From Cinclus cinclus (taxonomy: Eukaryota > Chordata > Aves > Passeriformes > Cinclidae), in contig NW_026912160.1 of the NCBI RefSeq assembly GCF_963662255.1, positions 124,001 to 188,000 on the forward strand: a DNA stretch of 64,000 nt, written 5' to 3'. How positions within the stretch are numbered: the first letter of the stretch is position 1; every line of letters begins with the position of its first letter. Shown here one piece after another: positions 9,505 to 20,438 of this stretch. The notes under the pieces are model-generated. The model ran no database searches. It had not been told where the DNA came from and saw only the letters and a program-made list of their open reading frames with translations. A program made the translations under genes and the position numbers.

Positions 9505-10200
9505 GACAAGGTTGTTTAACTTGTCAGAAAATTCATAAAAAAAGGTATGCAACAAGGTCCGTCAGGAGGATGGAAAACTGCTTACAGACCCTTTGAAAGA
9601 ATACAAATAGATTTTACAGAATCACCAAAAATAGGAAGATAGACATATTTACTAGTAATAGTAAACCAATTAAGCCACTGGGTAGAGGCATACCCTGCAG
9701 CTGGAGACACATCACAAGTGGTAGCCAGAATATTGACAGAACACATAATACCAAGGTATGGGCTGGTCCGAGCAATAGACTCAGACCAGGGACACACTTT
9801 ACATCGGAAGTGCTGAAGTTACTGACCTCGGCACTAGGCATCAGCTGGGAGTATCATACACCCTGGCACCCTCAGAGTTCTGGGAGAGTTGAAATGATGA
9901 ATCAACCTTTAGAACAGCAGCTGTCAAAATTAATGATTGAGACTAAAATGCCATGGACAAAGTGCCTCCCACTGGCCCTGTCTAATACATGGCAACGCCA
10001 AATTCGAAAAAAGGGATTTCACCATATGAAATGCTGGATGGTATGCCTTACCCTAAAGGAGTACGCCTTGATCCGGCTTAGTTCAGGACCCTTCTCTTCA
10101 AAACTACATAATGACAATCAACAAAGACTTGCGAGAATTAAGGAAGAAGAGAATTTTAGCTCAAACCATACCTCTAGGATTTGCCATACATACGATTAAG
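9505..10200 (+). pseudogene. Integrase remnant
   Basis: It begins with the CxxC half of the zinc-binding domain (about 9511-9522), fused almost directly to the RNase H start. The catalytic core keeps Asp (9610-9612), Asp (9784-9786) and Glu (9891-9893). The second Asp and the Glu are 107 bp apart, one base short of the 108 bp that a D-x35-E spacing needs, and the open frame shifts there. There is also a stop at 9640-9642. The C-terminal part after 10080 is degenerate. In a virus this enzyme inserts viral DNA; this copy cannot be active. Confidence 0.9.
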
Positions 10201-10393
10201 CCAAGACAGGTTGGACCGTGACATCCGAGCCCAGAGGCCTCAAAGTGCGAATTTGGAGGACTTGCTGTGGATACCAGATCAATTCTTCTCAAAGGCCTCC
10301 CAGTCAGGACTGAAAATCACCTGTCCTGAACCTGGGTGTGATTGTAGCCCATTCATCAAGAAAAGGTGACCGAGTCGTGGTGGAGTCATTCCT

Positions 10394-11139
10394 ATGGTGG
10401 GTACCTCCCATTCGCATCACGTATCCAATGTAGAAGAAATGAATAGAAGGAAACGATTAAGGTACTTAATACCCTATCAGCACAAGGAGAAATCGAAATT
10501 AATGATCACAACTGGTGGGAGTTATTTGAGAATGGGACAAGCAAACAAAAAAAAAACCAAAACAAAAAACAAAAGCCAAAGCAAAGGCTTTGGCAAAAGA
10601 GTGCCAGAAAGGGTTGTGTATACCGTGCTCTTACTGCTGTACCTGGTCCTGGGGATAAAGCTAAAAGCTGGAACAAAAGTAAGAAACAACACCAGAAGAA
10701 AAGGACAAAGTGGGACACCCCAGGACATAGTCCCTGCTGCCGAGAAGGAGAAGATGAAACAAACCTCGGCTACTGGCAGCAACCCCGTAGGCCTTGAGGG
10801 AGGCAGAGGGATGAACATAGTCCTGAGAGTCATCCTATTGCTCATCATGATAAAAGGAAACAGAGCTGATGCTTGTTCCAAGCCTTACCAGACAATCCGG
10901 TACAGTGGACACACGGTATCCACCCTTGCCTTCCACACACATATCTATTCCGCCTGCTATAATAAGCACAACTTAGAAACTTGCACTACTATGGGAAAAG
11001 TTACTGGGTAGCCACCAATTTAGAAAAAAGGGTGGGCTCCATCAGCATACCAAAGTTTCCCAGTAGGAGAAGCTCACCTCTGCTTCACAAAAGAAGCAAT
11101 GTGGGATGTTCAGATCAGGGAGGAGTGTAAGATCACTAC
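10394..11139 (+). pseudogene. env 5' portion, truncated
   Basis: An open frame runs from 10394 to 11011. Its last 66 codons, from the ATG at 10811, look like an envelope start: a hydrophobic signal-peptide-like run followed by a cysteine-containing surface-subunit start. Lys- and Gln-rich sequence before it (10540-10620) is low-complexity and may be non-coding. No fusion peptide, transmembrane subunit or membrane anchor is present. The sequence ends at the inverted-repeat arm near 11139. The env call rests on position and composition rather than a distinctive motif. Confidence 0.6.
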
Positions 11140-11637
11140 AAATTCAGAGACCATCTCACGCCCTTCCTTGCCCTCAGTGTATTGCTGCCCTTGACATCGC
11201 ATGGAATGGGAGAGCCCTTGGGTCACCCCAGCCAAGCTGTCCCCTCCCTGTGCCCTAAGGAACACTTGCCCATCCCCAGCCCATTGGTTGGGGGTTGCAG
11301 AGACAGCCTGGGCAGAAGTCAGGGCAGGGTGGGCAGTGGCAGGGCAGAGCCAGGGGGGCAGCGAGATGGGAGTGTGCAGCCTGCAGGGGCACAGCAGCAG
11401 CTGTGGGACAGTGCAGGACAAGCTGTGCTGGACATGGCCAAGGGCCCTGGCAGGGCTGGCAGTGCCCAGGAGAAGCCAAGTCTTGGTGCCCTGGGGCACA
11501 GCAGCGTCTGTGCCACCAAGGGCTGGGAGGAGACACCTTGTCCTGAGCCACTGGGGCCTCCTGGCACAGCCCCAGCAAGGCTGGGCACTGTCACCCCCTT
11601 GTCCTGCCCTCAGCATCCTCCCCTGCCCCACACCCCG

Positions 11638-12246
11638 GTGGCCTCAGGGATCTGCTGGCATGAGTCCCTGGGGAGCCTTGGTCAGGAATGGCCCTGGGGG
11701 GCTCCTGAATGCTTCCAGGGACTGCAGGTTTTTCAAAGGACCTTGGCCTTTGCTCTTGCCTTGGAGTCTCTGAGAGCTTCCTACAATCCTGGTCTTCAAT
11801 TATCTGCTCTAATGAGTCCCTGGAGATTCTTAGTCATTACCAACACTCAGTGGGGCTCATTAATGCTTCAGGGTACTTCAGATTTTTCAAGTACTAGGTG
11901 TTTCCCTTTTGATACCGACTCCAGGAGAGGTTTGTGCAATCTTGACCTCCAATTATCTACTTTAAGGAGTCCCTTGATTGCTCTGTATTGACACTGGGGG
12001 GGGGCGCTCATTAATGCTTTGAGATAACCAAGGTATTTTAGGGTACTTTGCATTTTCCTTCCCACACTGAGTCTCTGTGAGGATTTTGTGCAATCCTGGC
12101 CTCCAATTCCCTCCTGCAAGGAGCCCATGAGCAGCCTGTGCTGCAGCTGGACCTCAGTGGGACCCATTAATGCCTCCAGACCCTTTGCATTCTTTTTTCT
12201 GACTTGGACTCCTGGAGACGTTTGTGCAGTCTCCTCTCAGGCCCTG
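11638..12246 (-). repeat. Tandem 153-bp units, right-arm copy
   Basis: Mirror of the array at 1564-2170, with the same anchors ('cattaatgc' on the plus strand) at matching spacing. The outer end is shortened by the missing 217-bp block. Confidence 0.8.
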
Positions 12247-12648
12247 AGATTGTAGCATTGTGTGATGGATATTGCTCCAGGGTCTCTCCTAAGGAGGTCT
12301 GGCCTGCTCAGAGAAGCTGTGCCTTGAGGTTTGACCCGGTATGGACAACCTTGCTGCACATTCCCCAACCGAATCCTGTCTGTCCTGACTCAGCTGACAC
12401 CCCTGCTTTGCTTGGAGAACTGGCTGCACACACCCTAAGAAGGGTTTTCCTATTTTTTTTTTTTTTTTTTACACCAACCTACAACGGTTTTGATTGCTCC
12501 AAAAAACGAAAAGTTCCCCACTGAAAACAGACACCCTCCTCAAGTGTGTGCCAAGCCCCAGGCAGCACCAAGACCATTCCAGAGCTGCCCTGCCCAGCTG
12601 TGAGGGTGGATTAGCATCCCAAGGTGCCCTGGGCCATTGCAAGGGACT

Positions 12649-13227
12649 GTTGCCATGGACACTGCACTGACCCCCACTAGTGGGTTTGGGTGCCAGGGCA
12701 ACCCTCATCAGTTCAAGTTGCCTTGGAAACCACCCCAAGGAGCCATTTGTGCAGTCAGGTTCCATGGGCACTTGCATGCAGACCTGTTGGGTCCTCAGCT
12801 GCCATGGCAAGCCTGAGGACAAAGCGGTGCCGGGGCTGGTCCAGCTTCAGCTGCACTGACACTCATTGATGCAGTCAGGTGCCATGGCAACAGCCACAGA
12901 GACCCCTTCCTCAGTTTGGTGCCACGGCAGCCAACGCCTGGAGCCATTGTGATGGCTGCTTGTCATGGAAACCTGCCCTGGGCCCCTTGCTCAGGGCTGC
13001 TGTCACTGCCCAGAGCCAGAGGGGATCCCTCGCTGGGGGCTTGTGCCATGGCCACCTGCCCTGTGCCGCGCTGGCTGGGCAGGCGCAGCGGGACCAGCAG
13101 CAAACCCCAGGGCCAGGGCCAAAGGCCAGCTCAGTCAGACAGAAAGGTCAGCTGGGCACTGTTTCCATGGCAAGCCTCACTGGGACAGGACACCTGGGTC
13201 ACCTGGCATGGCACTTGCCATGGAAAC
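12649..13227. repeat. X-box-like palindrome cluster, right-arm copy
   Basis: Mirror of 375-945. One additional site is complete here, 'ctgccgtggcacc' on the minus strand near 12920-12935, because of the 8 bases missing from the left arm. Confidence 0.6.
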
Positions 13228-13583
13228 CCCTTGTAGGGCCTGATGCCACGGACGCTGGCACCGAGACACTGCTGGGGTCGGGTGCTGAGCACAGGCTCCA
13301 TCACACACAGATGGTTTTGCTCTTGCTGAGCTTGCACAGAGCCAAGGCCTTTCCTGCCCCTCGTCCAGCCATGCTGGGGAGGGGCTGGGGGTGCAGGGGA
13401 GCTTGGGAGGGGACACAGCCAGGACAGGTGACCCCAACTGACCCGGGGGAGATCCCGGACCATGGGACATCATGCTCAGCGTATAAAGTGGGGGGAAGAA
13501 GGCAGAAACCAGGGGACATTTGCAGTGGTGGCGTTTGTTTTCCCAGGTAACTCCTAGGCACGATGGGACTCAGTTTCAGCAGT

Positions 13584-14230
13584 GGCCAGGGTCAGCACCA
13601 AAGACACAGACACCAGCTGAAGGAATTGCGTAATTTATATAACGCAAAACTGCAAAGAATCACAACAGGAGAAGCTCAGCAATGCACCCAGACATCACTC
13701 CCAAGAAGTGCCCGCAGTGATTAAGAAAGATCCATCAGCAGTTCCCCCCAGACTTTACCATCACCCAGATGCACACATCAGCTGGGGGAAGCTGTCACAG
13801 CCAAGGACTGCAGAGCCACTCCCGGACACTGGGAATTCCTGCAGGTGCCTCCAGCCACAGCTGAGGCTTCCAGCCCTGCTGAGAGAGGGCCCAGCTCTGA
13901 TGGTGTTGAACAGAGAATCTGACAGCACTCCTAGTGCAGGAACATGGGTTTAAGTCTCCTGTTTGGTTCCTCCCAACGCCTGGCCAGGGCTCAAGGAGGA
14001 ACCAAGGGAGTTCACTTGGACCAAACACCCCCAAACAAGGCCAGATGGGACCTTGTTGGATTTCTAAACGCTGAAAGGTAAATCCTTGTTTCACCAATAC
14101 ACAGATACAGAGATCGTATTGCTAAAAATGCCTCAATGATGAGCAGGTAAAAATATAACATTTGCTTGGAAGGTGCATCTAGAATTCAGCTTTGGCTCAG
14201 GGCCTGATGTTCAGGCCTTGGTACTTCAAC
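13584..14230 (-). repeat. Direct repeat A, probable 3' LTR of reverse provirus
   Basis: About 645 bp that recur at 17166-17862 in the same orientation. Shared blocks include 'gtcagcaccaaagacacaga', 'aagaagtgcccgcagtgatt', 'cagctgggggaagctgtcac' and 'tggccagggctcaaggagga'. The pair brackets two retroviral gene fragments that read on the minus strand, as LTRs would. Read that way, the repeat begins with TG ('TGAAGTACCAA'). Against this, I see no conserved TATA or polyadenylation signal in both copies. A segmental duplication is the alternative. Confidence 0.7.
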
Positions 14231-14599
14231 CAGTGCTTTGACCAAGGCATGAACTACAGCCTCCATAACAATTCCTTCAATAATGGATTCTTGGATTTAG
14301 GCATGAGGCACAAAGGCATCACCTCTTGTTCTTCAATTAAGCATTAATTGAAGAACAGTTCATTACTCAGAGCTGTAATTTGCAACTCTTTTAAAACATG
14401 CCTAATTAGTTGCTCTTCTCTGTTGTTTCTCAAATCCCCACTTTCTCTTGAGACTGTGTCTCTCTTGAGACAAGTCTCAGTGCTCCATTTCCCAGCACAA
14501 AGTGTCACAACAACTCTAACATGGAATCATTACACACCAAGGGCTCACACTGCAATGTTTGCAGTGACTGCCACAAATGCATTTCACAGCAGCCTCCAA

Positions 14600-15244
14600 T
14601 TTGGCAGGCATGAAGGCAATCTCAGCAAGAAGAATTTTCTTCTTTCTGCCACTCTTCTACTGCTCTTCCTATTGAGGTGATTCCTGATGGCTGCACTTCA
14701 GACTCATCACTGATAGAAGTGCAACATTCCTGTCCCGTCATAGCCCAGGCTCCTCCTTGCCCAGCAAGCAGATGATCCAAGGCCATGAGGTTCTGTAGAG
14801 CCCCATTTGTGTTTGTTGGAGCTCACAGGATGTGCTACTGGATATTTGCACAGTATCCTTTTCTACTTCTTCAAATAATCCATGTAGCTCATTAATGTGA
14901 ACTCCATAGGACGAGGCAGTGCTCATGGGGCACAGGGTGAACCAGAGTCTTTGGCTTTCTGAGACCAAAGGCACTCTGTGGGGGGAAATGTTCTCTCGGC
15001 CCAAACTCTTCCTTCTGCTTGTTGCTGAAGTACCCCCAAGGGAGGCATCAACACTGCCTGAAAAACAGGACCCAAACACATTGAGGGAAGCCTTTACAGG
15101 CATTGTCTCTGCACATCCAGCAGGTCCCATTCCCAGTACCAAAGGTCTGATTTCCCATTTCCCACTGTGGGCTGCTGATGCATCCAGGGCTCCTCCCTGT
15201 GCTCCTCTTGTGTCCCCCGTGCCTTTGGGCCACAGCAGTTTCAC
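14600..15244 (-). pseudogene. Retroviral env transmembrane remnant
   Basis: An open frame (15244 down to 14738) ends in a heptad-like helix region ('INELHGLFEEVEKD'). The conserved segment after it continues in a neighbouring frame from about 14797: 'QNLMALDHLL' (about 14766-14795), then the CX6CC disulfide motif with the CC pair at 14719-14724. The first cysteine of that motif is tryptophan here. There is a frameshift between the two parts. The membrane anchor is not clear. In a virus this subunit mediates membrane fusion. This copy is broken. Confidence 0.75.
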
Positions 15245-15997
15245 AGTGGCCCTGCAGCTGGCAGTGCTCTAACACTGACCCTGACCAGCTCCAGCACCCC
15301 AAGTTCTATGGACATTGGGAGTGATGGCAAAGCACAGAAATCCTTTCACACTGGGGCCTCTAACTCCAACAGGGTTCAGTTTCTACTGAAGGGAAATCTT
15401 AGTGAACCCTGTGAAGCTGATCATTGTATTCCTTTTTTGCACAGCACAGTTTTCTTTAACTGTCCCTGCACTGACTCTGTTAGGAGTCAGAGCCCATGGA
15501 CAGAGCTCTGGCCACCCCACAGGGTGGGCCCTCCAAGGGACCCCCATTCCTCCCAACATTAGTTGAGGACATACCCAGCAATTACTTACATGGAGTATTT
15601 TGGCTACTAAGATCTTTACATTTTCAGAACAATTTCAGGACTAATCCCTGATGAAACTCTACAGGTGTTTCTGGCAAACAAAGATTCTGGCTGACTCTCA
15701 AGACACAACTTACAGACATAAGCACTACTTTAGTGACAAGGTGACTCATTCTTTTTCCTCAGTCTCATCCGGGTTAGGAACAGTAATTCCACTGTCCATG
15801 CAGCTGGTGCCCATTTAATTCCAGAATAATGTCCCTAGGGACCTTTGCTGTTCAGCTTTCCCGCGCTGTCTGTGGGTAACAAGGCTTGCTGGGGTCCTTT
15901 CCCCTTTGGCTGGAGAGGTGCCGGGTCCCAGGCCCTGAGGGACCCCCAGGCTCCTGGCTGGAATTCGTCTGGAAGTGCCTCAGTGTCACATCAGCCT
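15245..15997. other. Internal provirus sequence, unassigned
   Basis: This lies between the env and protease relics of the reverse-oriented element. Reverse transcriptase, integrase and most of env should sit here but are not recognisable, so a large deletion is likely. No other gene seen. Confidence 0.4.
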
Positions 15998-16615
15998 TCA
16001 CATGGAGCCCCGTGGATCAGAGCATTTCCCAAACGGGACCCTTGGGGCAAACACGCAGATGTGGTCTGGCACGATCTCTAAAACAATATCCCAAAACATC
16101 CACTTGTTCTCACATAGAGCACTTGGCTGCAGGGACATATTGCCAGGTTCCAGCATTCCAACAGTCTTGTCTTTCCCCAGAGCTGTTCCTGCAGCTGGCT
16201 CGGGAGGGCCACTTGGCCTCTCCACCCACACTTTGGCTCCATTATTAGGACTGCTGCATCCAAAGCCTTGATCTCCACAAACAGTGCTGATCTGAGCTGG
16301 ATCTCCTTCCTTCACTGATGTTTCGAAAGCTGGAAGATCAATAATGGTGCTACTGTGCCACAGGGCTAAATCATCCAATCTTGTTCACTATTGCTGAAAA
16401 GGATTACTTTGATTTCTCCTTGACAATCTGCATCAATTCCTCTTCCCGTGACGTGAACCCTTTGCAAGGCCAAGCTCCAGTGAGCAGTTCCCCAAACAAA
16501 GTGTCCTGGAGGAATCTGAACTCCTCTTTCCGTATTGATAACTCTCATTTGCTTCTGATTTATCCTAATTAATTCCAGTGCATCACAGTCCAGCCCTGCA
16601 GCCTCTGGGGGGCCC
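15998..16615 (-). pseudogene. Retroviral dUTPase-protease remnant
   Basis: On the minus strand from about 16615, a dUTPase-like frame has motif 1 'AAGLD' (16587-16602 region), 'IPPGHF' in the middle, and motif 3 '[12 protein letters not shown]' (about 16418-16455), where the tyrosine usual in dUTPases is cysteine. It stops at 16366. A second frame (16378 down to 15998) continues with 'GDQGFG', the signature at the start of betaretroviral (class II) proteases. Both belong to the pro reading frame of betaretrovirus-like elements. The protease active-site triplet is not recognisable. dUTPase hydrolyses dUTP to keep uracil out of viral DNA. Confidence 0.8.
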
Positions 16616-17165
16616 TGTCAGGGGCCATGGCACCCAGAACAATTTCCCAGGAAGTCCAAGTCTCACTGGCCATGGTTGTATTTGCAAACCGGGAGCAGCC
16701 ATGCACATCCAGGGCCTTTCCATTTCCCAGTGGGCCCATTGCTAAGGGTAGGGAGCACATCTGGGAGTTGGCTTCTCCATCGGGACAGCTTCTCAGCTCC
16801 TCATTTTTTCAACTGCTCTTTTAACAAACATTCATCTGTCCAACCAATGCCGCAGCTTGTGGATAGCCTGCTGTTTCCAATATGCTCTTAACAAAATCCC
16901 TCCTCATCCTCCCAAACCCACAAGTTCTTTTCCTTTTTCCATATGCAATTTTGGGATGCATTTGAAGACACCCACTGGTTCAGCCTCTTTTAACTCATGG
17001 CTCCACTGCTCCCACGGTGCTCTGACCTCAGCCCACTCCTGAGACACACAACTCTAGGGAAGGGCTTCGCATCCAGCAATTTCCAACGGGACGGACTCCT
17101 TACATTTACATTTTTAATGTGACATTTTGTTGTGATCCAACTAGACTACACCTCTTTGCTTTTAC
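16616..17165. other. Upstream internal part of the reverse provirus
   Basis: Expected to hold the leader and gag of the minus-strand element, but no capsid or zinc-knuckle motif is readable. No primer binding site matching a tRNA I know was found next to direct repeat B. Confidence 0.4.
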
Positions 17166-17862
17166 CAGTGGGCAAGGTCAGCACCAAAGACACAGACACC
17201 AGCTGAAGGAATTGCCTAATTTTCTAAAGTTCAAAGCAGCAAAGAATCACAGAAGGAGAAGCTCAGCAATGCACCCAGTCCTCACTCCCAAGAAGTGCCC
17301 GCAGTGATTAAGAAAGATCCATCAGCAGTTCCCCCCAGACTTTACCATCACCCAGATGCACACATCAGCTGGGGGAAGCTGTCACAGCCAAGGACTGCAG
17401 AGCCACTCCTGGACACTGGGAATTCCTGCAGGTGCCTCCAGCCACAGCTGAGGCTTCCAGCCCCGCTGAGAGAGGGCCCAGCTCTGACAGTGCTGAAGAA
17501 ACAAACTGACAGCACTTCTAGTGCAGCAACATCTGGTTTCATTCTCCTCTTGGCTCATACCCAGAGCCTGGCCAGGGCTCAAGGAGGAACCCAAGGAGTT
17601 GGCTTTGACCAAACACACCCCAAACAAGGCCAGATGTTGGATTTCATTGCCTTGTTCGGCTTCTAAATAAACAAAGGTCAATCCACCTTTCACTCATGAG
17701 TGCATACATCTATCACAGCGCTCATGTCCGTGCATAGTTTGGTCATGTGTGGATACAAAGATAACATTTGGTTGGAAGGTTCATCCAGAGATCCACTTTG
17801 GCTCAGGGCCTGGTGTTCAGCCCTCAGTCAGGGCCTCTTGTCCAGCCTTTGGTACTTCAGGC
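17166..17862 (-). repeat. Direct repeat B, probable 5' LTR of reverse provirus
   Basis: Partner of 13584-14230. The two are close to identical over 17270-17480 but have many indels after that, including about 40 extra bases near 17820-17850 here. This points to an old insertion if they are LTRs, since LTRs start identical. The match ends at 'ttggtacttca', just before the CR1 end. Confidence 0.7.
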
Positions 17863-17874
17863 ATGTGATTTACT

Positions 17875-17970
17875 GCTGGGCTTGACAGTGCTGGGTGAAC
17901 AGCAGGACTGCATGAGCTCTGAGGTCTTTCCCAACTGGAAGGATTCTGTAATTCCAGGATTCCATCTGCT
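17875..17970 (+). mobile_element. CR1 LINE 3' end fragment
   Basis: 'gggcttgacagtgctggg', then 'gagctctgaggtctttccca' and 'ggattctgtaattcc', follow the order of the conserved CR1 3' end, which finishes in short ATTCTATG-type repeats (here decayed). Only the 3' end is present, as for most CR1 copies in birds. It abuts direct repeat B. Confidence 0.75.
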
Positions 17971-18628
17971 GCATTCAGCTAGGTCCATGTTAGCAGCATT
18001 CCTTGAGTCCAAAAGGCCCCTCTTGGTCAGCCCTTGTGGCCTAAGGCTCCAGCTCCTTTAGCTCCTGCTGCTAAGCTGCTCATGCTGAACGAGAGGGCTC
18101 AGGGAGAAGAAGAATACAGCTCATGCAATTCCTTCTGGGACGCTGAGAGGGGAGGGTGTGGCACCAGGAGCATTGTTTGCTGTGGCCTCCTCTCTACCCT
18201 TCAGGCCCTTCAGTGCTTTGAAGCAGCCAAGAGCTTTCTTCAAGGGTGCAAGGAAGCAGCTGTTCCTGCTCCCAGCTCTGGCTCTTCCCACTCTCTGACC
18301 TTGACTGGTTTTGTCCCTCTGGCTGTGCCCTCTGCTCCCCCTGTGCTTGGTGGCTGCTGCCCAGGACTGTGGCACTGGCACACATCAAGGGCTCCAGCCC
18401 CTCCTTTCTCTGCCCTTGCAGCTGCCTGCTCACAGCAGCCTTTTCCACCTGGAAGCTCCCCATGGAGAGGGAGTCCCCACCTCTGTTCCCTGCACAACCT
18501 CCAGGATGCCAGCGCTGCCATCTCCAGTCCCTGCTGGCACTGAGGGCTCCCAGGTGCCCCAGGCTGCTGTGACACCACTGCACACGGCAGGAACAGTGCC
18601 AGGGGCTGTGCTCAAAGTCAGGTCCATG

Positions 18629-18664
<36 letters not shown>

Positions 18665-20438
18665 GGGTGTCGTTTTTTTCCAGCCCTGCCCAGAGTCAGG
18701 GATCAGATCCAGGCACTGCTGCTGCTCCCTCGGGATCAGCCACAATTTGGCTGTTGCTGTCAGTGCCAGCAGAAGCGGTGGCTGGAGCAGCGGGTGCTGA
18801 CAGTGCCCCAAGTACACACAGGGGTCCCTGGGCTGGGGGTTGGGAGCTGGGAGGCAGCTGCCCCTTCTTCTCCCTCTGCCCCTTCTTCTCCCTCTGCCCC
18901 CACAGAGCTGGGCCAGGCACAAGGGGGGCAGCACAGCAAACAGGGAGCCTGCAAGTCTCTTCCAGCCCTGTCTGCTGAGAGTTTGGTCCTTGGAGCTCCA
19001 GGTGGACAAAGGCAGCTGCTCCTGGTCCCTCTGTGTGTCCCTGTGTTCAGCTGTGCTGCTCCATCAGTCCGTGCCCAGCAATGGGAAAAGCCTCAGGCCT
19101 GCAGGGCCAGGAGCTGCTGGGCTCTGCCTGGGCAGCTCAGCCAGCGGGAAGGAGCTGCTCCACACGGGAACCAGGAGCGAAGGACACTCCTGTTTTAGGA
19201 GAGGATTTCTGTTCTAGGAAAAACAAAAAACATAGAAAAGGAAAAAAAAAACACAGAAAACATGTGAAAGATACAAACAAAACAACGTGTTAGTGAAAAG
19301 TAGTCCAGACCTTTGGATAAAGGGGCAACCGATCTTTTTAAAACAAGGACTAAGTTATTTACTTTAGAAACGTGCTGATGGTATGGATCCATCTTACTGA
19401 CCTCAGCAGCCTATTTAAAATGATGTTGGGGTTTATTTCCAATATTGTTATTTTCAATTGTGGTTGAAGCAAGAGGAAATTGCTTTGTGCCCTGCCAGCT
19501 CCAAGCAGGACTGGGAAACTAAACTCTGTCAAACCCCAAATCCTTTTTGAAGATGCCCTTCCTTCTCACCCTTCAGATGAGGTGCGCTGTTCCCTTTGAA
19601 ATTGTCAGTGATTTCTTCAAGATGGAAAGACCCACTTACAGCTTTTTGCTCTGGTTTGGAAGTGCAGAAGGGCAACTCTCCATCCATCAGCTCCAGACTG
19701 CACTGCCTTAGGAACACGGCCCACTCGCCAGGTTTTGCCCACTCGTGGCACTTCTAGAGGAGGAAGAAATTGCACAATTGCTACGGCACAATTCCAGACA
19801 AAAAGGAATGGAGACAGACAAAACATCCTGTGGAGATCCAGGCATTCAGCTGGGACCGTGGAGAGTTTGGGTTCTTGCCAATTGGGTGTGTGTCCCTAAC
19901 TGCAATCTCTTGGCCTGCAGGAGAGTCTCCCTCACCTGCAAAAGCAGAAAGCTCAGGCGGTGTGCTGGGAACGGGCTCGTGTGATGCAAAGCTCTCAGAG
20001 CCCTGTGAGGGCAGAGCGGGCCCAGCCGTGCCCAGGGCTGAGCCCAGCAGAGCCCTGGCACGGCCCAGAGCTGCCTCAGCATCCGCAGAGCCCGGCTTCA
20101 AGGAGAGAACCCAGAAACCACCCCTCAGCTGAAGGCTCCTGTCCCCCTTGTCCCAACCACGAGCAGTGCCCAGGCCATGCTGCCTGTGCCCAGAGCTGGG
20201 CACAAACCTCCCGGTCACTGCTGCCTCTGGGAGCAGAGCACGAGCGCAGGACACGTGCCCAGCCTGCAGCCAGCCATGGCACATCCAGCCCCTCAGCAGC
20301 TGCCCAGAGCCAAAAAGCACCTAGGCAGCCCACTGAAGAACTCCTTGCATCTACTCCAGCAAAGGGGGAACCTTTGGTTGCCAGCCAGGGGCCAGGCCAT
20401 GCCCAGATCTGGGAGCATCCCCCTGGCTGTGGACTCAC
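17971..20438. other. Non-coding region between retroelements and kinase relics
   Basis: No gene was recognised. Overlapping frames of up to 295 codons at 18190-19200 exist on both strands. They are low-complexity (a CTG run, Ser/Pro-rich stretches) and match nothing I know. A pyrimidine-rich 18-bp motif is repeated about twice at 18862-18901. An A-rich stretch lies at 19218-19285. From about 20090 the sequence resembles the intron region at 21000-21170 and belongs to the downstream kinase copy. Confidence 0.5.
18631..18663 (+). repeat. (CTG)11 microsatellite
   Basis: Eleven uninterrupted CTG triplets. They lie in sequence without a recognised gene and are likely length-variable between individuals. 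Confidence 0.95.

Larger units (their letters stand above)
6560..11139 (+). mobile_element. Gammaretrovirus-like endogenous provirus, 3'-truncated
   Basis: Elements appear in retroviral order on the plus strand: 5' LTR, primer binding site, leader, gag with PPPY and a zinc knuckle relic, protease, partial reverse transcriptase and RNase H, integrase with D, D and E residues, and the start of env. The gag capsid stretch and the single CCHC relic are gammaretrovirus-like (class I). All genes are broken by stops, frameshifts and deletions, and the reverse transcriptase core is gone. Env stops at about 11139, where the right inverted-repeat arm starts, and no 3' LTR follows. The left boundary is approximate because I could not fix the LTR start. 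Confidence 0.9.
11140..13601 (-). repeat. Right arm of the large inverted repeat
   Basis: Reverse complement of 1-2667. Homology starts at about 11140, inside 'aattcagagaccatctcacg', directly after the provirus env relic, and runs to at least 13601, the position paired with base 1. This arm lacks the 217-bp block found at 1347-1563 of the other arm. It has 8 extra bases near 12928 ('gtggcacc' on the minus strand) and an 18-T tract at 12453-12470. At its outer end the homology runs into the direct repeat that starts about 13584. No coding gene recognised. Confidence 0.93.
13584..17862 (-). mobile_element. Class II (betaretrovirus-like) provirus relic
   Basis: Inferred element: direct repeat B, dUTPase-protease, env transmembrane part and direct repeat A, all consistent with one provirus read on the minus strand. 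It is about 4.3 kb, roughly half a full provirus, so gag, most of pol and the surface subunit are lost or unreadable. It lies opposite in orientation to the class I relic at 6560-11139. Confidence 0.65.

Noticed and set aside
14231..14345. Possible polypurine tract next to direct repeat A
   Set aside because: No purine run of useful length is present on the minus strand just before the repeat.
17160..17190. 'TGGTGCTGACC' (minus strand) as a primer binding site of the second provirus
   Set aside because: The same bases are present in both direct repeats, so they belong to the repeat rather than to the internal sequence. They fit no tRNA end that I know.
17664..17669. AATAAA on the plus strand in direct repeat B as an LTR polyadenylation signal
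   Set aside because: It is absent from direct repeat A and lies on the strand opposite to the provirus genes.
18194..19198. Frames of 271 and 295 codons on opposite strands around the CTG run
   Set aside because: They overlap head-on and depend on simple repeats. No family match and no splice structure I could support.
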